DNA of 64,000 bases. Origin: Blastocatellia bacterium UBA7656. GTDB taxonomy: Bacteria; Acidobacteriota; Blastocatellia; UBA7656. This document shows, one piece after another, positions 25,740-33,555 of the stretch; positions within the stretch are counted from its first letter, which is position 1; each line of letters begins with the position of its first letter. Under the pieces are notes generated by a model. It did not search any database and had not been told where the DNA came from. It saw only the letters and a program-made list of their open reading frames with translations. The stretch is taken from positions 62,001-126,000 of the forward strand of contig DLHY01000153.1 of NCBI GenBank assembly GCA_002483445.1, written 5' to 3'. Position numbers and translations under genes: made by a program.

Positions 25740-26714
25740 TCACAGATCGAAGCCGTGAATGCGCAGCGAGATGAGTTGCTCGACCGAAAGGTTTTTGACG
25801 CCGCGTTCCTTCATCCGCCGGATGAATTCAGGCGTGACTCCGTGAATTTTCATGCTCACGAGTTGATCGACGGCGACCATTTCGTAGCCGAGATTTTTAA
25901 GCTCTTTGATGAAACTCATCGTGACGCCATGTATTCGCATACTGACGAGTTGATCGACTGCTACGCGGTCGTAGCCAAACTCTTTGAGATCGCGAATGAA
26001 ATCCGACTCGACGCCGTGAATCCTCATGCTGACGAGTTGATCCACTGCTACGCGCTCGTATCCGAATCCATTCAAATCGCGAATGAAGTCCGCGCTGACT
26101 GCGTGAATTCGCATACTGACGAGTTGATCTACTGCGATGCGGTCATAATCGAGCGACTTGAGATCGTTTATGAAGTTGAGGCTCACGCCGTGAATCTTCA
26201 TGCTGACGAGTTGATCCAGAGCCAGCCGTTCGTATCCGGCAGAGGCGAGACCGCGAACGAAATCAAGCCGGACATCATGCAAAGCGAGCGAGAACAATCT
26301 GTCCCCTGTCAGGTCGTCGTATCCGAGTCCGCGCATCTCGGCGACGAAATTCGGATTCGGATTGAAAACGAAACTTCCCGATCCTCTGCCGTCTTTGAAC
26401 CATCCTTCGCACGAGATAGTCCCGGCGTCTCTCGCTATTTCAAATCGCGCCGCGCCTCCCGCGCTCCGCATCTGCGCCTGGGTCAATCCTCTCAACTCTG
26501 TAAGCATAATGCTGCTTGAAGAGTTGAATCGCCCTCCCGGCTCGGTGCGCTCAAGGGTGAGTCTCACAAATCCGTCTCCCTTCGACGGAGAGACGATCCA
26601 CTGGCCGGTTATCGCATCCTGCGCGCTCGAAGAGACAGACAGGTAACTGAGCGCGAGTATGACCAGACCGCTCATTGCGGCGAGGCTGCGGTAAAAGGTT
26701 TTTGACTTTTTCAT
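25740..26714 (-). CDS. Secreted 29-residue-repeat protein B
   Basis: A 324-residue protein with signal peptide (about 1-31), a conserved N-terminal domain (about 35-121: GQW, SCEGWFKDGRGSGSFVF) and seven repeats of exactly 29 residues from about 122 to the end (nucleotides 25740-26351). The unit is F-I-x-x-L-x-x-x-G-Y, a spacer, V-x-x-D-Q-L-V-S-M-x-I-H-G-V. Each unit probably forms two helices, so the repeats should stack as a solenoid. The same unit forms the C-terminal ectodomain of the M56 protein upstream and the neighbour protein A. In this copy the unit ends IHGV, not RDHGV. No function is known; a role as extracellular partner of the sensor is inference. Confidence 0.85.
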   Translation of the reverse strand: MKKSKTFYRSLAAMSGLVILALSYLSVSSSAQDAITGQWIVSPSKGDGFVRLTLERTEPGGRFNSSSSIMLTELRGLTQAQMRSAGGAARFEIARDAGTISCEGWFKDGRGSGSFVFNPNPNFVAEMRGLGYDDLTGDRLFSLALHDVRLDFVRGLASAGYERLALDQLVSMKIHGVSLNFINDLKSLDYDRIAVDQLVSMRIHAVSADFIRDLNGFGYERVAVDQLVSMRIHGVESDFIRDLKEFGYDRVAVDQLVSMRIHGVTMSFIKELKNLGYEMVAVDQLVSMKIHGVTPEFIRRMKERGVKNLSVEQLISLRIHGFDL

Positions 26715-26720
26715 ACTGTT

Positions 26721-26880
26721 CTCCTCCGAAAATGTACAGTAGGCTGCCAGCCTGCTGCTTCAATTTTCATGCTTTCAGGGTGTCAACAGGCTGGCCGACG
26801 GTTGTACATCCGCGACTCCTCTGGTGTGGCGCAAGCTTCCAGCTTGCGCGCTCTCAAATTTCGTACTTTCAGAGCGCGGC
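26721..26880. repeat. Palindromic interspersed repeat plus GCGCAAGCT palindrome
   Basis: Third copy of the element seen at 8165-8362: TGTACAGTAGGCTGCCAGCC at 26734 onward, then CAACAGGCTGG. A second palindrome, GCGCAAGCT-TCC-AGCTTGCGC (26829-26849), follows, of a type different from the first. The element fills the gap between repeat protein A and repeat protein B and could make a transcript hairpin there. Confidence 0.75.
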
Positions 26881-26891
26881 GTGATTCCTTG

Positions 26892-27971
26892 TCAACCATC
26901 GATGCCGTGATCGCGCAGTCGAATCACCTGTTCGATTGTGAGGTTCTGCATTCCGCGAGAGCGGAGCTTCTGAATGTATTCAGGCGTCACCCCGTGATCG
27001 CGGCAGCGGATGATCTCTTCGGCGGATGCGTTTTCGAATCCTGCTTCCTTTATCCCTTTGATGAAGCGCGGAGTAACGCCGTGATCGCGCATACGGATGA
27101 TTTTTTCGAGCGAAAGATCGGTGTATCCAAGCTGGCGAATCTCGCGTATGAAATCAGGGGCGACGCCGTGATCCTTCGCGCGAACGAGTTCTTCAAGCGA
27201 AAGATTGTTGTAGCCCGCGTCCGCAATTTCTTTAACGAATTCGGGACTGACGCCGTGATCTTTCGCGCGGACGAGTTGCTCGGCTGTAAGATCGCGGAAG
27301 CCTGCCGCCTGCATCTCCCGAACGAAGTCAGGTGTCACACCGTGATCGCGCATACGGATGAGCTTTTCGACCTGCCCCACGCGATAGCCCAGCGCGCCGA
27401 TCTCGCGAATGTAGTTGATGCTGACTCCGTGATTTCCCACGCGAGCGAGTTGATCGAGCGATGAACGCTCGTACCCCTGCGATTTCAATTCATCGATCAA
27501 CGCAAGGCTCACATTGCCCAGACCGAGACGAAACAGTTGCTCATCCGTTGGAGATTCATATCCCCGGCTGCGAAGCTCCCCGACATAGCTCTGATTTCCA
27601 ACGAACACGAAATGGCCCGATCCTTTTCCGCCGCGGAACCAGCCTTCGCAGTTGAATGAGCCAGCGTCTCGACGGATCTGAAACTGGACGTTCGTGCCTG
27701 CGCCCATCGCCTGAGCTTCCGAAAGCCCTTCCAACTGATTGCGGTCTATCAGGTGAGACGTGTTGTTCCATCCGCCCCTTTGGGTTTCGTGGCGCAAAGA
27801 GACATACACGCGGTCAGGTCTGGATTTGAAAGAATTGAATTCAATAGTCCACTGACCAGTGAACTGACTCTGCGCGCCGGTGGGTGAAGGCTCGACGCAG
27901 CAAAGCATGATTGCGAGAGCGGCCATCGAGCAGACAAATACTTTTCCGGCAATGCCGGTCACGTTTTTCAT
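26892..27971 (-). CDS. Secreted 29-residue-repeat protein A
   Basis: A 359-residue paralogue of protein B: signal peptide (about 1-33), the same N-terminal domain (GQW, FNCEGWFRGGKGSGHFVF, about 38-128) and eight 29-residue repeats from about 129 to the end (nucleotides 26892-27587). Its repeats end in RDHGV or AKDHGV like those of the M56 protein, so it may be the closer partner of that sensor. It begins 24 bases after the M56 stop on the same strand, which makes co-transcription almost certain. The conserved single Cys in the N-terminal domain (Cys108) could form an intermolecular disulfide with protein B (Cys102). The function is unknown. Confidence 0.87.
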   Translation of the reverse strand: MKNVTGIAGKVFVCSMAALAIMLCCVEPSPTGAQSQFTGQWTIEFNSFKSRPDRVYVSLRHETQRGGWNNTSHLIDRNQLEGLSEAQAMGAGTNVQFQIRRDAGSFNCEGWFRGGKGSGHFVFVGNQSYVGELRSRGYESPTDEQLFRLGLGNVSLALIDELKSQGYERSSLDQLARVGNHGVSINYIREIGALGYRVGQVEKLIRMRDHGVTPDFVREMQAAGFRDLTAEQLVRAKDHGVSPEFVKEIADAGYNNLSLEELVRAKDHGVAPDFIREIRQLGYTDLSLEKIIRMRDHGVTPRFIKGIKEAGFENASAEEIIRCRDHGVTPEYIQKLRSRGMQNLTIEQVIRLRDHGIDG

Positions 27972-27995
27972 GACAGTTTTCCTCCGAGTCTGTTG

Positions 27996-30125
27996 TTAGT
28001 CGAATACGCCGGCGTCGCGCAGTCGGATTAGCTGATCAATCGAAAGATTGGTGAATCCGTTGGATTTCGCGCGCTCGATGAATCGAGCATCGACGCCATG
28101 GTCGCGCATACGTATGAGTTGATCTATGGACACATTGCTGTAGCCCGCTTTTCTGATGCTTTCTATGTAGTCGGGAGTGACGCCGTGATCGCGCATACGG
28201 ATGAACTGATCGAGCGGGGCATCCGCGTAGCCGAGAGCGCGAATTTTGCTGATGAACTCAGGATCAGCCCCGTGATCGCGGGCGCGCACGAGGTCATCGA
28301 CCGAAGCGCGTGTGAAGCCCGCTGATCGCATTCCCGTGATGAACTCCGCGTCTACGCCGTGATCGCGAATGCGGATGAGTTGATCCATCTTGAGACCATC
28401 ATATTCGGCCTCGCGAATTTCGCGGACGAAATCAGGATCGACTCCATGATCGCGAGCGCGTATGAGTTCATCGATTGAAAGGTCTTTGTAGCCCGCTGAT
28501 TGAATAGCGCGGACGAAGCCCGACGAGACTCCGTGATCTGCGGCGCGGACGAACTGATCGGCGGAAAGATTTTTGTATCCGAGTTCGCTCATCTCCTTGA
28601 TGTAGAAAGCGGTCACTCCATGCGTCTGCACTCTTATGAGCGCGTCGAGCGGAAGTTGATCAAGCCCTGCCGCTTTCAGTTCCATGATCGTCTCAGGCGA
28701 AGCGCCCGACGAACGCAGTCGTATCAGTTCACGGACTGATAGCTTGTCGTAACCGGCGGCTTTCAACTCTCTGACGAACTGAGGAGTGACGCCGTGATTT
28801 TTGAGCGAGATGATTTCATCAACCGTGAGATTGGTGTATCCGAGCGCGGCCATCTCTTCAATAAAGCCTGATCCGCTCGTTTGAGTTGGCGACTCCGCGT
28901 CGTCAGGCGGAGGTGTAGAAGCGACGCTTTCTTCGCTCGTTTCATTCTTTGCGGCGGCGGGTTGATCGAGGGATTTCACGGAAGGCTTCGTCGCCTTATC
29001 AGCCTGCGCTTTGTCTGATGCGGTTTCGACGGACACAGGCTCGGTCGTGTTGTCGGAAAAAAGCGGAGCCTGTGTGCCAGCGGCGAGAACGAAGACGATT
29101 GTGAAAGCAATAACGCCTGCCATCCACGAAGCGGATCGTTCGGATGGTTGAGGCGCGCTGCCGACTATGCGTTGAATGCGCGTGAGCAGCGAGCCGCCGT
29201 CGACTGCCATCACGAGTCGCGGCGTGATCGAGCGAAGAGTTTCGATTTCAGTCAAGGCGCGCGCATAAGCAATCGCGTCGCCTGTGACTTCGACGGCGAG
29301 ATCATCGCAGCAATGCTCGCGCTCCGAGCGAACCTGACGCGACACCCACCAGACAGCCGGGTGATAAAACAACAGAATTTCGACAGCCGTTTGCAGAAGA
29401 TTGACCAGATAATCGTAACGCCGGATGTGAGCAAGCTCGTGCGCGATGATGGCTTCAAGCTGGCGCGGGGTGAGTCCCATGAGCGCGCTTGCCGGTATCA
29501 GCACGACAGGGCGCAGCCAGCCGATGACGGTCGGCACCTGAACCAATGCTGATTCCAGAATGCGCACGGGGCGCGAGACTCGCGTATCGCGACAAAGCAA
29601 GGCGAAACGCTGCTGCCAGTCACTGTCAAGCGGGCGCGTGAATTGATTTTTCAACCGTGAAGTGTAGAGCCATCCGCCGAGCATTCGCACCGAAAGCAAC
29701 AGCACGCCCGCAAACCATAGCGATGTCAGCCACGGCGTGAGTTGCGAAAACATCTCGTTCAGATTCCATGCCGACGGCGCGGGAGGAGTTTCAATCATAC
29801 CGCTGATAGCGAGAGCGTCATCCGTCGCATTCTTCGATGCGGCTATATGCGGAGCTTCTCGTAGCGCGGGCGGCGCAGTCATCGTGATGGTTGTCTGACC
29901 GGCGGACGGTGATGAACTGATGATCCACAATGTAAAGACAGGTAAAGCGAGCATCACCGCCAGCGCGGCGCAAGAGACGAGATAACGCAGATTGGCCCGT
30001 TTGTTTTTGAGCGCGGCAAGTATCAGTGCAAGCATTGCGGCGACGACTGCGCCCTGCCAGAGGAAGTGAAGCAGAGTCCATCCCATTGCCTGAATAAAGG
30101 GTTCGGCAATCAGCCTTTGAATCAT
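27996..30125 (-). CDS. M56-family (BlaR1-type) membrane metallopeptidase with ten 29-residue repeats as ectodomain
   Basis: A 709-residue inner-membrane sensor protease. Membrane helices lie at about 15-40, 47-70, 130-150 and 333-352; the M56 zinc site HELAH is at 229-233 with EREHCCDD at 268-275 providing the third ligand. In BlaR1/MecR1 this protease is coupled to a penicillin-binding ectodomain and destroys the BlaI repressor. Here the ectodomain is replaced by a proline-rich linker (about 355-418) and ten repeats of exactly 29 residues (419-709; nucleotides 27996-28871), with unit F-I-x-x-I-x-x-A-G-Y ... D-Q-L-I-R-x-R-D-H-G-V. The start overlaps the blaI stop as ATGA. The signal is unknown; beta-lactam sensing is unlikely without the penicillin-binding domain. 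Confidence 0.9.
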   Translation of the reverse strand: MIQRLIAEPFIQAMGWTLLHFLWQGAVVAAMLALILAALKNKRANLRYLVSCAALAVMLALPVFTLWIISSSPSAGQTTITMTAPPALREAPHIAASKNATDDALAISGMIETPPAPSAWNLNEMFSQLTPWLTSLWFAGVLLLSVRMLGGWLYTSRLKNQFTRPLDSDWQQRFALLCRDTRVSRPVRILESALVQVPTVIGWLRPVVLIPASALMGLTPRQLEAIIAHELAHIRRYDYLVNLLQTAVEILLFYHPAVWWVSRQVRSEREHCCDDLAVEVTGDAIAYARALTEIETLRSITPRLVMAVDGGSLLTRIQRIVGSAPQPSERSASWMAGVIAFTIVFVLAAGTQAPLFSDNTTEPVSVETASDKAQADKATKPSVKSLDQPAAAKNETSEESVASTPPPDDAESPTQTSGSGFIEEMAALGYTNLTVDEIISLKNHGVTPQFVRELKAAGYDKLSVRELIRLRSSGASPETIMELKAAGLDQLPLDALIRVQTHGVTAFYIKEMSELGYKNLSADQFVRAADHGVSSGFVRAIQSAGYKDLSIDELIRARDHGVDPDFVREIREAEYDGLKMDQLIRIRDHGVDAEFITGMRSAGFTRASVDDLVRARDHGADPEFISKIRALGYADAPLDQFIRMRDHGVTPDYIESIRKAGYSNVSIDQLIRMRDHGVDARFIERAKSNGFTNLSIDQLIRLRDAGVFD

Positions 30126-30520
30126 TTCGCGCCTCCTTCCATTTCGTCGAGAAGCTGTCGTATCTGGGCAAGCTCTGTTCGAGAGGTCTTCCTGGCCGAC
30201 AGAGCGTGAAGCACCAACTGGCGAGCCGAGCCGCCGAATGCGCGTTCGAGCAGATCGTCTACAAGCTGTCGCTGCGTCTCTTCTTCGGGCAGCGCGGCTT
30301 CATAGACATGCGTGCGCTCAGTCTCGTCGCGTTTGACCAGTCCTTTTTCGGTCATGATTTGCAGCATCTTGAGAACTGTGGTGTATCCGGTCTGCTGATT
30401 TTGATTCATCTCTTCCTGAACCTGCCGGACGGTGGCAGGCCCCACGCGCCACAGCACCCTCAGTATTGCAAGCTCCGCATCAGTTGGTCGCCGTAGATTC
30501 TCTTTCACTTTCGCCTCCAT
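30122..30520 (-). CDS. blaI: BlaI/MecI/CopY-family transcriptional repressor
   Basis: A 132-residue winged-helix repressor. The DNA-binding domain spans about 10-80 (TDAELAILRVLWRVGPATV, TGYTTVLKMLQIMTEKGLV) and the C-terminal part (about 85-125) is the dimerisation helix region, where the M56 partner normally cleaves. It overlaps the M56 gene by four bases, so repressor and sensor protease are translated in a coupled fashion. Its own promoter carries two palindromic sites 22 bases apart (30620-30662), fitting autoregulation. In related systems, cleavage by the activated protease derepresses the operon; that mechanism is assumed from the family. Confidence 0.93.
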   Translation of the reverse strand: MEAKVKENLRRPTDAELAILRVLWRVGPATVRQVQEEMNQNQQTGYTTVLKMLQIMTEKGLVKRDETERTHVYEAALPEEETQRQLVDDLLERAFGGSARQLVLHALSARKTSRTELAQIRQLLDEMEGGAK

Positions 30521-30521
30521 T

Positions 30522-30612
30522 GCAGAAGTCAGAAATCAGAAGCCCGAATGCGCGGCTTGAAAACCAGTCCGTTTTCAACATTCTGACTGCTGACTTCTGG
30601 CTCCTGACTTCT
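30522..30612. repeat. Heptamer array with inverted arm in the blaI leader
   Basis: Left arm CAGAAGTCAGAAATCAGAAG (30523-30542) and right arm CTGACTGCTGACTTCTGGCT onward (30584-30612) are complementary heptamer runs around a loop of about 40 bases. It lies between the blaI promoter and the blaI start, so it would be part of the 5' leader of the transcript. Confidence 0.7.
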
Positions 30613-30619
30613 ACGCGGC

Positions 30620-30662
30620 AGTGTACACGAAGGTCTTCGTAGATGTCAACGAAAATCTTCGT
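30620..30662 (-). promoter_or_regulatory. blaI promoter with two overlapping palindromic operators
   Basis: On the minus strand TTGACA (30649-30644) and TACACT (30625-30620) form a sigma70-type promoter with an 18-base spacer. Two sites of the form ACGAA-N4-TTCGT, at 30627-30640 and 30649-30662, are centred 22 bases (two helical turns) apart: one fills the spacer and the other overlaps the -35. This is the layout expected for a BlaI-type repressor site. Confidence 0.75.
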
Positions 30663-30673
30663 AGACATTGATT

Positions 30674-30771
30674 GCCCTTTGTCGTTGGTCATTATGTCCC
30701 TTGTCATTTTTCCTTTGTACTTCGTAGTTAATGTCGAGTCGAGCGGGAGGCATAACAAAGGACGAATGACA
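30674..30771. repeat. CCTTTGT-type heptamer array with inverted arm
   Basis: CCCTTTGTCGTTGGTCATTA onward (30675-30719) and the opposite copy AACAAAGGACGAATGACATC (30753-30772) flank a short unique stretch. It occupies the region between the divergent blaI promoter and the JAMM gene start; 30521-30831 holds nothing else I can support. Confidence 0.6.
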
Positions 30772-30831
30772 TCTTATTTGAAAATGGTACAATGCGGGTT
30801 GCCGTCAGCCTGAACAGGAGAGAGGCGGGAA

Positions 30832-31245
30832 GTGAGCGATAAATCGATTCACATCACAGACGCGGTGAAGAGAGCGGTCGAAGATCATGCCTTGCGCGAG
30901 CGTCCGGCTGAATGCTGCGGATTGCTGAGCGGCGCGAACGGAGTCATCACCGACCTGCATCCTCTTCGCAACGAGGCGGAGCGGCCTGAGACGAGGTATT
31001 TCGCTTCGCCCGCGGATTTGTTCTCGGCCATGCGAATTATCAGAGACGCGGGGAAGCGACTGCTCGGCATTTATCATTCGCATCCGCGCTCGTCGGCCTT
31101 CCCTTCTTCGTCTGATGTGGATATGGCTTTCTACCCCGAAGCGGTCTACTTTATCATATCGCTTGAGCCTGCTGTCGAGATGCGCGCTTTTCGGATAGAG
31201 GGCGCGGGGATCGAAGAAGTCACGGTGTCGGTCGTTGATGGGTGA
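30832..31245 (+). CDS. JAMM/MPN+ (Mov34/M67) zinc metallopeptidase
   Basis: A 137-residue stand-alone JAMM isopeptidase. The zinc and catalytic set is complete: Glu27 (AECCGLL), His82 and His84 (YHSHP), Ser92 and Asp95 (SSSD), fitting HxHPx7Sx2D. It begins with GTG after GGAGAGAGGCGGG. Bacterial relatives remove groups joined to the C-terminal Gly of ubiquitin-like sulfur carriers such as CysO, or process MoaD-type proteins. It is 12 bases upstream of a MoaD-MoaE fusion that has Gly-Gly at the junction, so this fusion is the obvious candidate substrate (inference). It diverges from blaI, with which it has no evident functional tie. Confidence 0.88.
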   Translation: MSDKSIHITDAVKRAVEDHALRERPAECCGLLSGANGVITDLHPLRNEAERPETRYFASPADLFSAMRIIRDAGKRLLGIYHSHPRSSAFPSSSDVDMAFYPEAVYFIISLEPAVEMRAFRIEGAGIEEVTVSVVDG

Positions 31246-31257
31246 GAGGAATTTGTA

Positions 31258-31947
31258 GTGGCTGAGGGAAAAATAAAAATCACCGTGCTGCTCTTCGGGC
31301 AGGCGCGCGAGATGGCTGGAGGGCAGAGCATCACTCTCGAACTCGATCATCCTGCCACGGTCGCTTCGGCCTTCAATGCAATCAAATCGCTTCATCCGAA
31401 ACTGGCTGCTATGGAACGAAGCCTTATGTTCGCCGTCAATGAAGAATATGCTTCGCTTTCGCATGCTCTCTCTGACGGCGATAATCTCGCCATACTTCCT
31501 CCCGTGAGCGGCGGCCAGTCGGAAGATATTTTCGAAATCACCCGCGAGCCTATCGATATAGCTTCTCTTCGCGCTCGCCTGCTCGAAGGTAGTTCGGGCG
31601 CGGTCGTCATTTTCGATGGAGTGGCGCGCAATAACACCCGTGGTCGCCCGACCCTTTACCTCGAATACGAAGGCTACACGGAGATGGCCATCAAAACCAT
31701 GGAGCAGATAGGCCGCGAAGTCCACGAGCAATGGCCCATCAACCGCGTAGGAATAATTCATCGCCTCGGTCGCATTGAAATCACCGAATCGAGCGTCGTC
31801 ATCTGCGTGACCTCTGCGCATCGCCGCGTGGCTTTCGAGGCGTGCCAGTACGCCATAAATCGATTGAAGAAGATCGTGCCGATCTGGAAGAAGGAGTATT
31901 TCGAAGACGGCGCAGTGTGGGTCGAAAACGAAGAAGCGCGAGGATGA
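31258..31947 (+). CDS. MoaD-MoaE fusion, molybdopterin synthase
   Basis: A 229-residue fusion of the small sulfur-carrier MoaD (about 1-86) and the large catalytic subunit MoaE (about 88-229) of molybdopterin synthase, which adds two sulfurs to cyclic pyranopterin monophosphate. MoaD ends in PPVSGG with Gly85-Gly86, the residue pair that must be free as a C-terminal thiocarboxylate, yet it is followed without break by QSEDIFEITREPI of MoaE. Thus the fusion must be cut after Gly86 to work, or work in an unusual way. The MoaE part keeps VTSAHRRVAFEACQYAI and VPIWKKEYFEDG, where the active-site Lys lies. GTG start with GAGAGGA upstream, 12 bases after the JAMM gene. Confidence 0.93.
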   Translation: MAEGKIKITVLLFGQAREMAGGQSITLELDHPATVASAFNAIKSLHPKLAAMERSLMFAVNEEYASLSHALSDGDNLAILPPVSGGQSEDIFEITREPIDIASLRARLLEGSSGAVVIFDGVARNNTRGRPTLYLEYEGYTEMAIKTMEQIGREVHEQWPINRVGIIHRLGRIEITESSVVICVTSAHRRVAFEACQYAINRLKKIVPIWKKEYFEDGAVWVENEEARG

Positions 31948-32011
31948 ATGGGAGTGTGGGAGAGTGGGGGAATCGGAGAGAAGCTCTCTTCTCACAGTGA
32001 AAGGGTGATGG

Positions 32012-33376
32012 TCAATCTTTGCGCAGAGTCAGTATGCATTCTTTGAGCGATTCATCGTGCCGCTGCGGATTATTCTTCCACTTGCCGCCGCGCGTTCTCA
32101 GTTCTTCGATTTCGTAGCCAGCAAATCCCGCTGCTTTTCCGATTTCTCCGAGATAAACGTCAGTCGGTATGTAAACGCCGTAAGGCGCGGAGTCGCCCAA
32201 GATCAACATAAATGCGCTTCCCCGCCTGAGCGTTCGGAACGTTTCTTCGATCACCAGTTGCATATCGTTGAAATAACCCGCAACCATTATGTCATAGCTC
32301 TTCTTGCCGCCTTTCGTGAGCCGCCGCTTTGATAACTCCGCCACTTTTTCTTTCAACTCGCGCGCAACCTGCGGGACGGCTTCGCGCAGGTCTTCAGTAA
32401 ACAAACACGACTCGTCATAATCAGAGCGATTGATCTGAGTCGTGGCCGATATGATCAAGCGACGACGAACCTTCTCGGTTATGTCGCCCCAGGTTGCGGC
32501 CTCGCCCCAGAAATAAGTTTCCAGCCGCGTCCGGTCTGCATAGTCATAGTTATTCAGATAAGGTGGTGATGTGAACGCCAAATCGATGGATTCGGATTCG
32601 ATTACGTCCTGACGCTTTCGCGCGTCTCCATGTATGAGAGTCGCGCGTCCGCCCGCTAGGCTTGTTCGCCTTATTTCTTCCAAGTCGCTGTGCATCTGAT
32701 AGAGAAGATCGCGCAGCATCGTGAGTATGTTCGCGTTACTGTTTGCCTTGCTTCCGGTCTTGGGCTTTTGAGGAGCAACATAAGGCCAGCCTGTTGCAAC
32801 GTCCGCCGCCCGGCGAAGCAGATTCGTGAGTGCGAGTTTCGCAAAATCTCTGAAAGGCGAAGCGGGCAGAGATGCGATTGTCTCTCTGCAAAAATAAAGG
32901 CGGGCAAGTTTTTCGCGGCTGTAACATTTGCAGACCAGTTCAGGGAAAATATCTTCGACCAAAATCCCGGCCACGTCGGTGGTCTCGAACCGGCTTCGCA
33001 TTTTATCGATCAACTCATCGATATCGCGCCGAAGAGCAGCAAGATCGAATTCCCAGAATATCTTTGTGCGAGCGACGAACTGCACGAACGGATGAGCCTC
33101 GACGCCGAATGAATGAATGCCCTTTTGTTTGGCTGAGATGTTAGTCGTCCCCGTCCCGGCGAACGGATCATAGACGGTCATCCCCTTCGAGATGCTATAC
33201 AATCGAAAAGCTTCTTCGACGGCTTTGTATGAAAACCCAGCCGGATAGGTGAACCAGCGATGAACCGCAGCGCGCAGGCTGTCCTGAAATGTGCCTAAGT
33301 TGGCGCGAGCCGAAGCCGTGTCTTTAGCAGTTTCTTCTTCGAATAAGCTGGGCGTGTAGCTTTTCGTCATCGACAT
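32012..33376 (-). CDS. DNA methyltransferase with SPPY motif (putative N4-cytosine type)
   Basis: A 454-residue SAM-dependent DNA amino-methyltransferase. The SAM-binding motif I is DPFAGTGTT at 70-78 and the catalytic motif IV is TSPPY at 269-273, so motif I precedes motif IV with about 190 residues between, unlike the common beta class. SPPY usually marks N4-cytosine methylation, but some N6-adenine enzymes share it. A central helical region (about 110-240) may be the target recognition part. No restriction endonuclease, helicase or phage gene lies on either side, so it is probably solitary. The recognition sequence cannot be predicted. It converges on the MoaD-MoaE gene with a gap of 64 bases. 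Confidence 0.82.
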   Translation of the reverse strand: MSMTKSYTPSLFEEETAKDTASARANLGTFQDSLRAAVHRWFTYPAGFSYKAVEEAFRLYSISKGMTVYDPFAGTGTTNISAKQKGIHSFGVEAHPFVQFVARTKIFWEFDLAALRRDIDELIDKMRSRFETTDVAGILVEDIFPELVCKCYSREKLARLYFCRETIASLPASPFRDFAKLALTNLLRRAADVATGWPYVAPQKPKTGSKANSNANILTMLRDLLYQMHSDLEEIRRTSLAGGRATLIHGDARKRQDVIESESIDLAFTSPPYLNNYDYADRTRLETYFWGEAATWGDITEKVRRRLIISATTQINRSDYDESCLFTEDLREAVPQVARELKEKVAELSKRRLTKGGKKSYDIMVAGYFNDMQLVIEETFRTLRRGSAFMLILGDSAPYGVYIPTDVYLGEIGKAAGFAGYEIEELRTRGGKWKNNPQRHDESLKECILTLRKD

Positions 33377-33455
33377 TGAAAAAAAGCCTTTTGGGGAAAA
33401 GATGAAGCGCCAATCGGCGTTCTTAGGGCCATCAAGTTTTCGCCTGTGTGAGAAG

Positions 33456-33539
33456 AATAGAACGCGGATTCAGCGGATCAGGCGGATTTATGCTGATCTG
33501 CGACGATCTGCCTTATCCGTGTTATCCGCGTTCTATTTC
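33456..33539. repeat. Inverted array of GCGGATTCAGCGGATCA-like units
   Basis: The left arm GAATAGAACGCGGATTCAGC (33456 onward) and the right arm ending ATCCGCGTTCTATTTC (33524-33539) are near-perfect reverse complements, with further units (GCGGATCAGGCGGAT; CCTTATCCGTGTTATCCG) inside. The hairpin stem could exceed 30 base pairs. It lies just downstream of the TPR gene's stop-codon side and upstream of the methyltransferase start. Confidence 0.75.
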
Positions 33540-33555
33540 TCAAAATCAAACAGCC

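Noticed and set aside
25740..27587. Long runs of DNA repeats in the 25.7-28.9 kb region taken as a tandem-repeat locus or mobile element
   Set aside because: The period is 87 bases, a multiple of three, within intact reading frames; it reflects the 29-residue protein repeat.
27996..30125. Annotation of the M56 protein as a beta-lactam sensor BlaR1
   Set aside because: The penicillin-binding (transpeptidase-like) sensor domain is missing; the ectodomain consists only of 29-residue repeats. Only the protease half is BlaR1-like.
31258..31947. The MoaD-MoaE fusion as a sequencing frameshift joining two genes
   Set aside because: The frame is continuous, the junction residues keep a sensible linker after Gly-Gly, and no stop or start is hidden in the other frames at the junction.
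30805..31995. A 396-codon minus-strand frame across the JAMM and MoaD-MoaE genes
   Set aside because: The plus-strand genes have complete catalytic motifs and ribosome sites; the antisense frame is an arginine- and serine-rich shadow.
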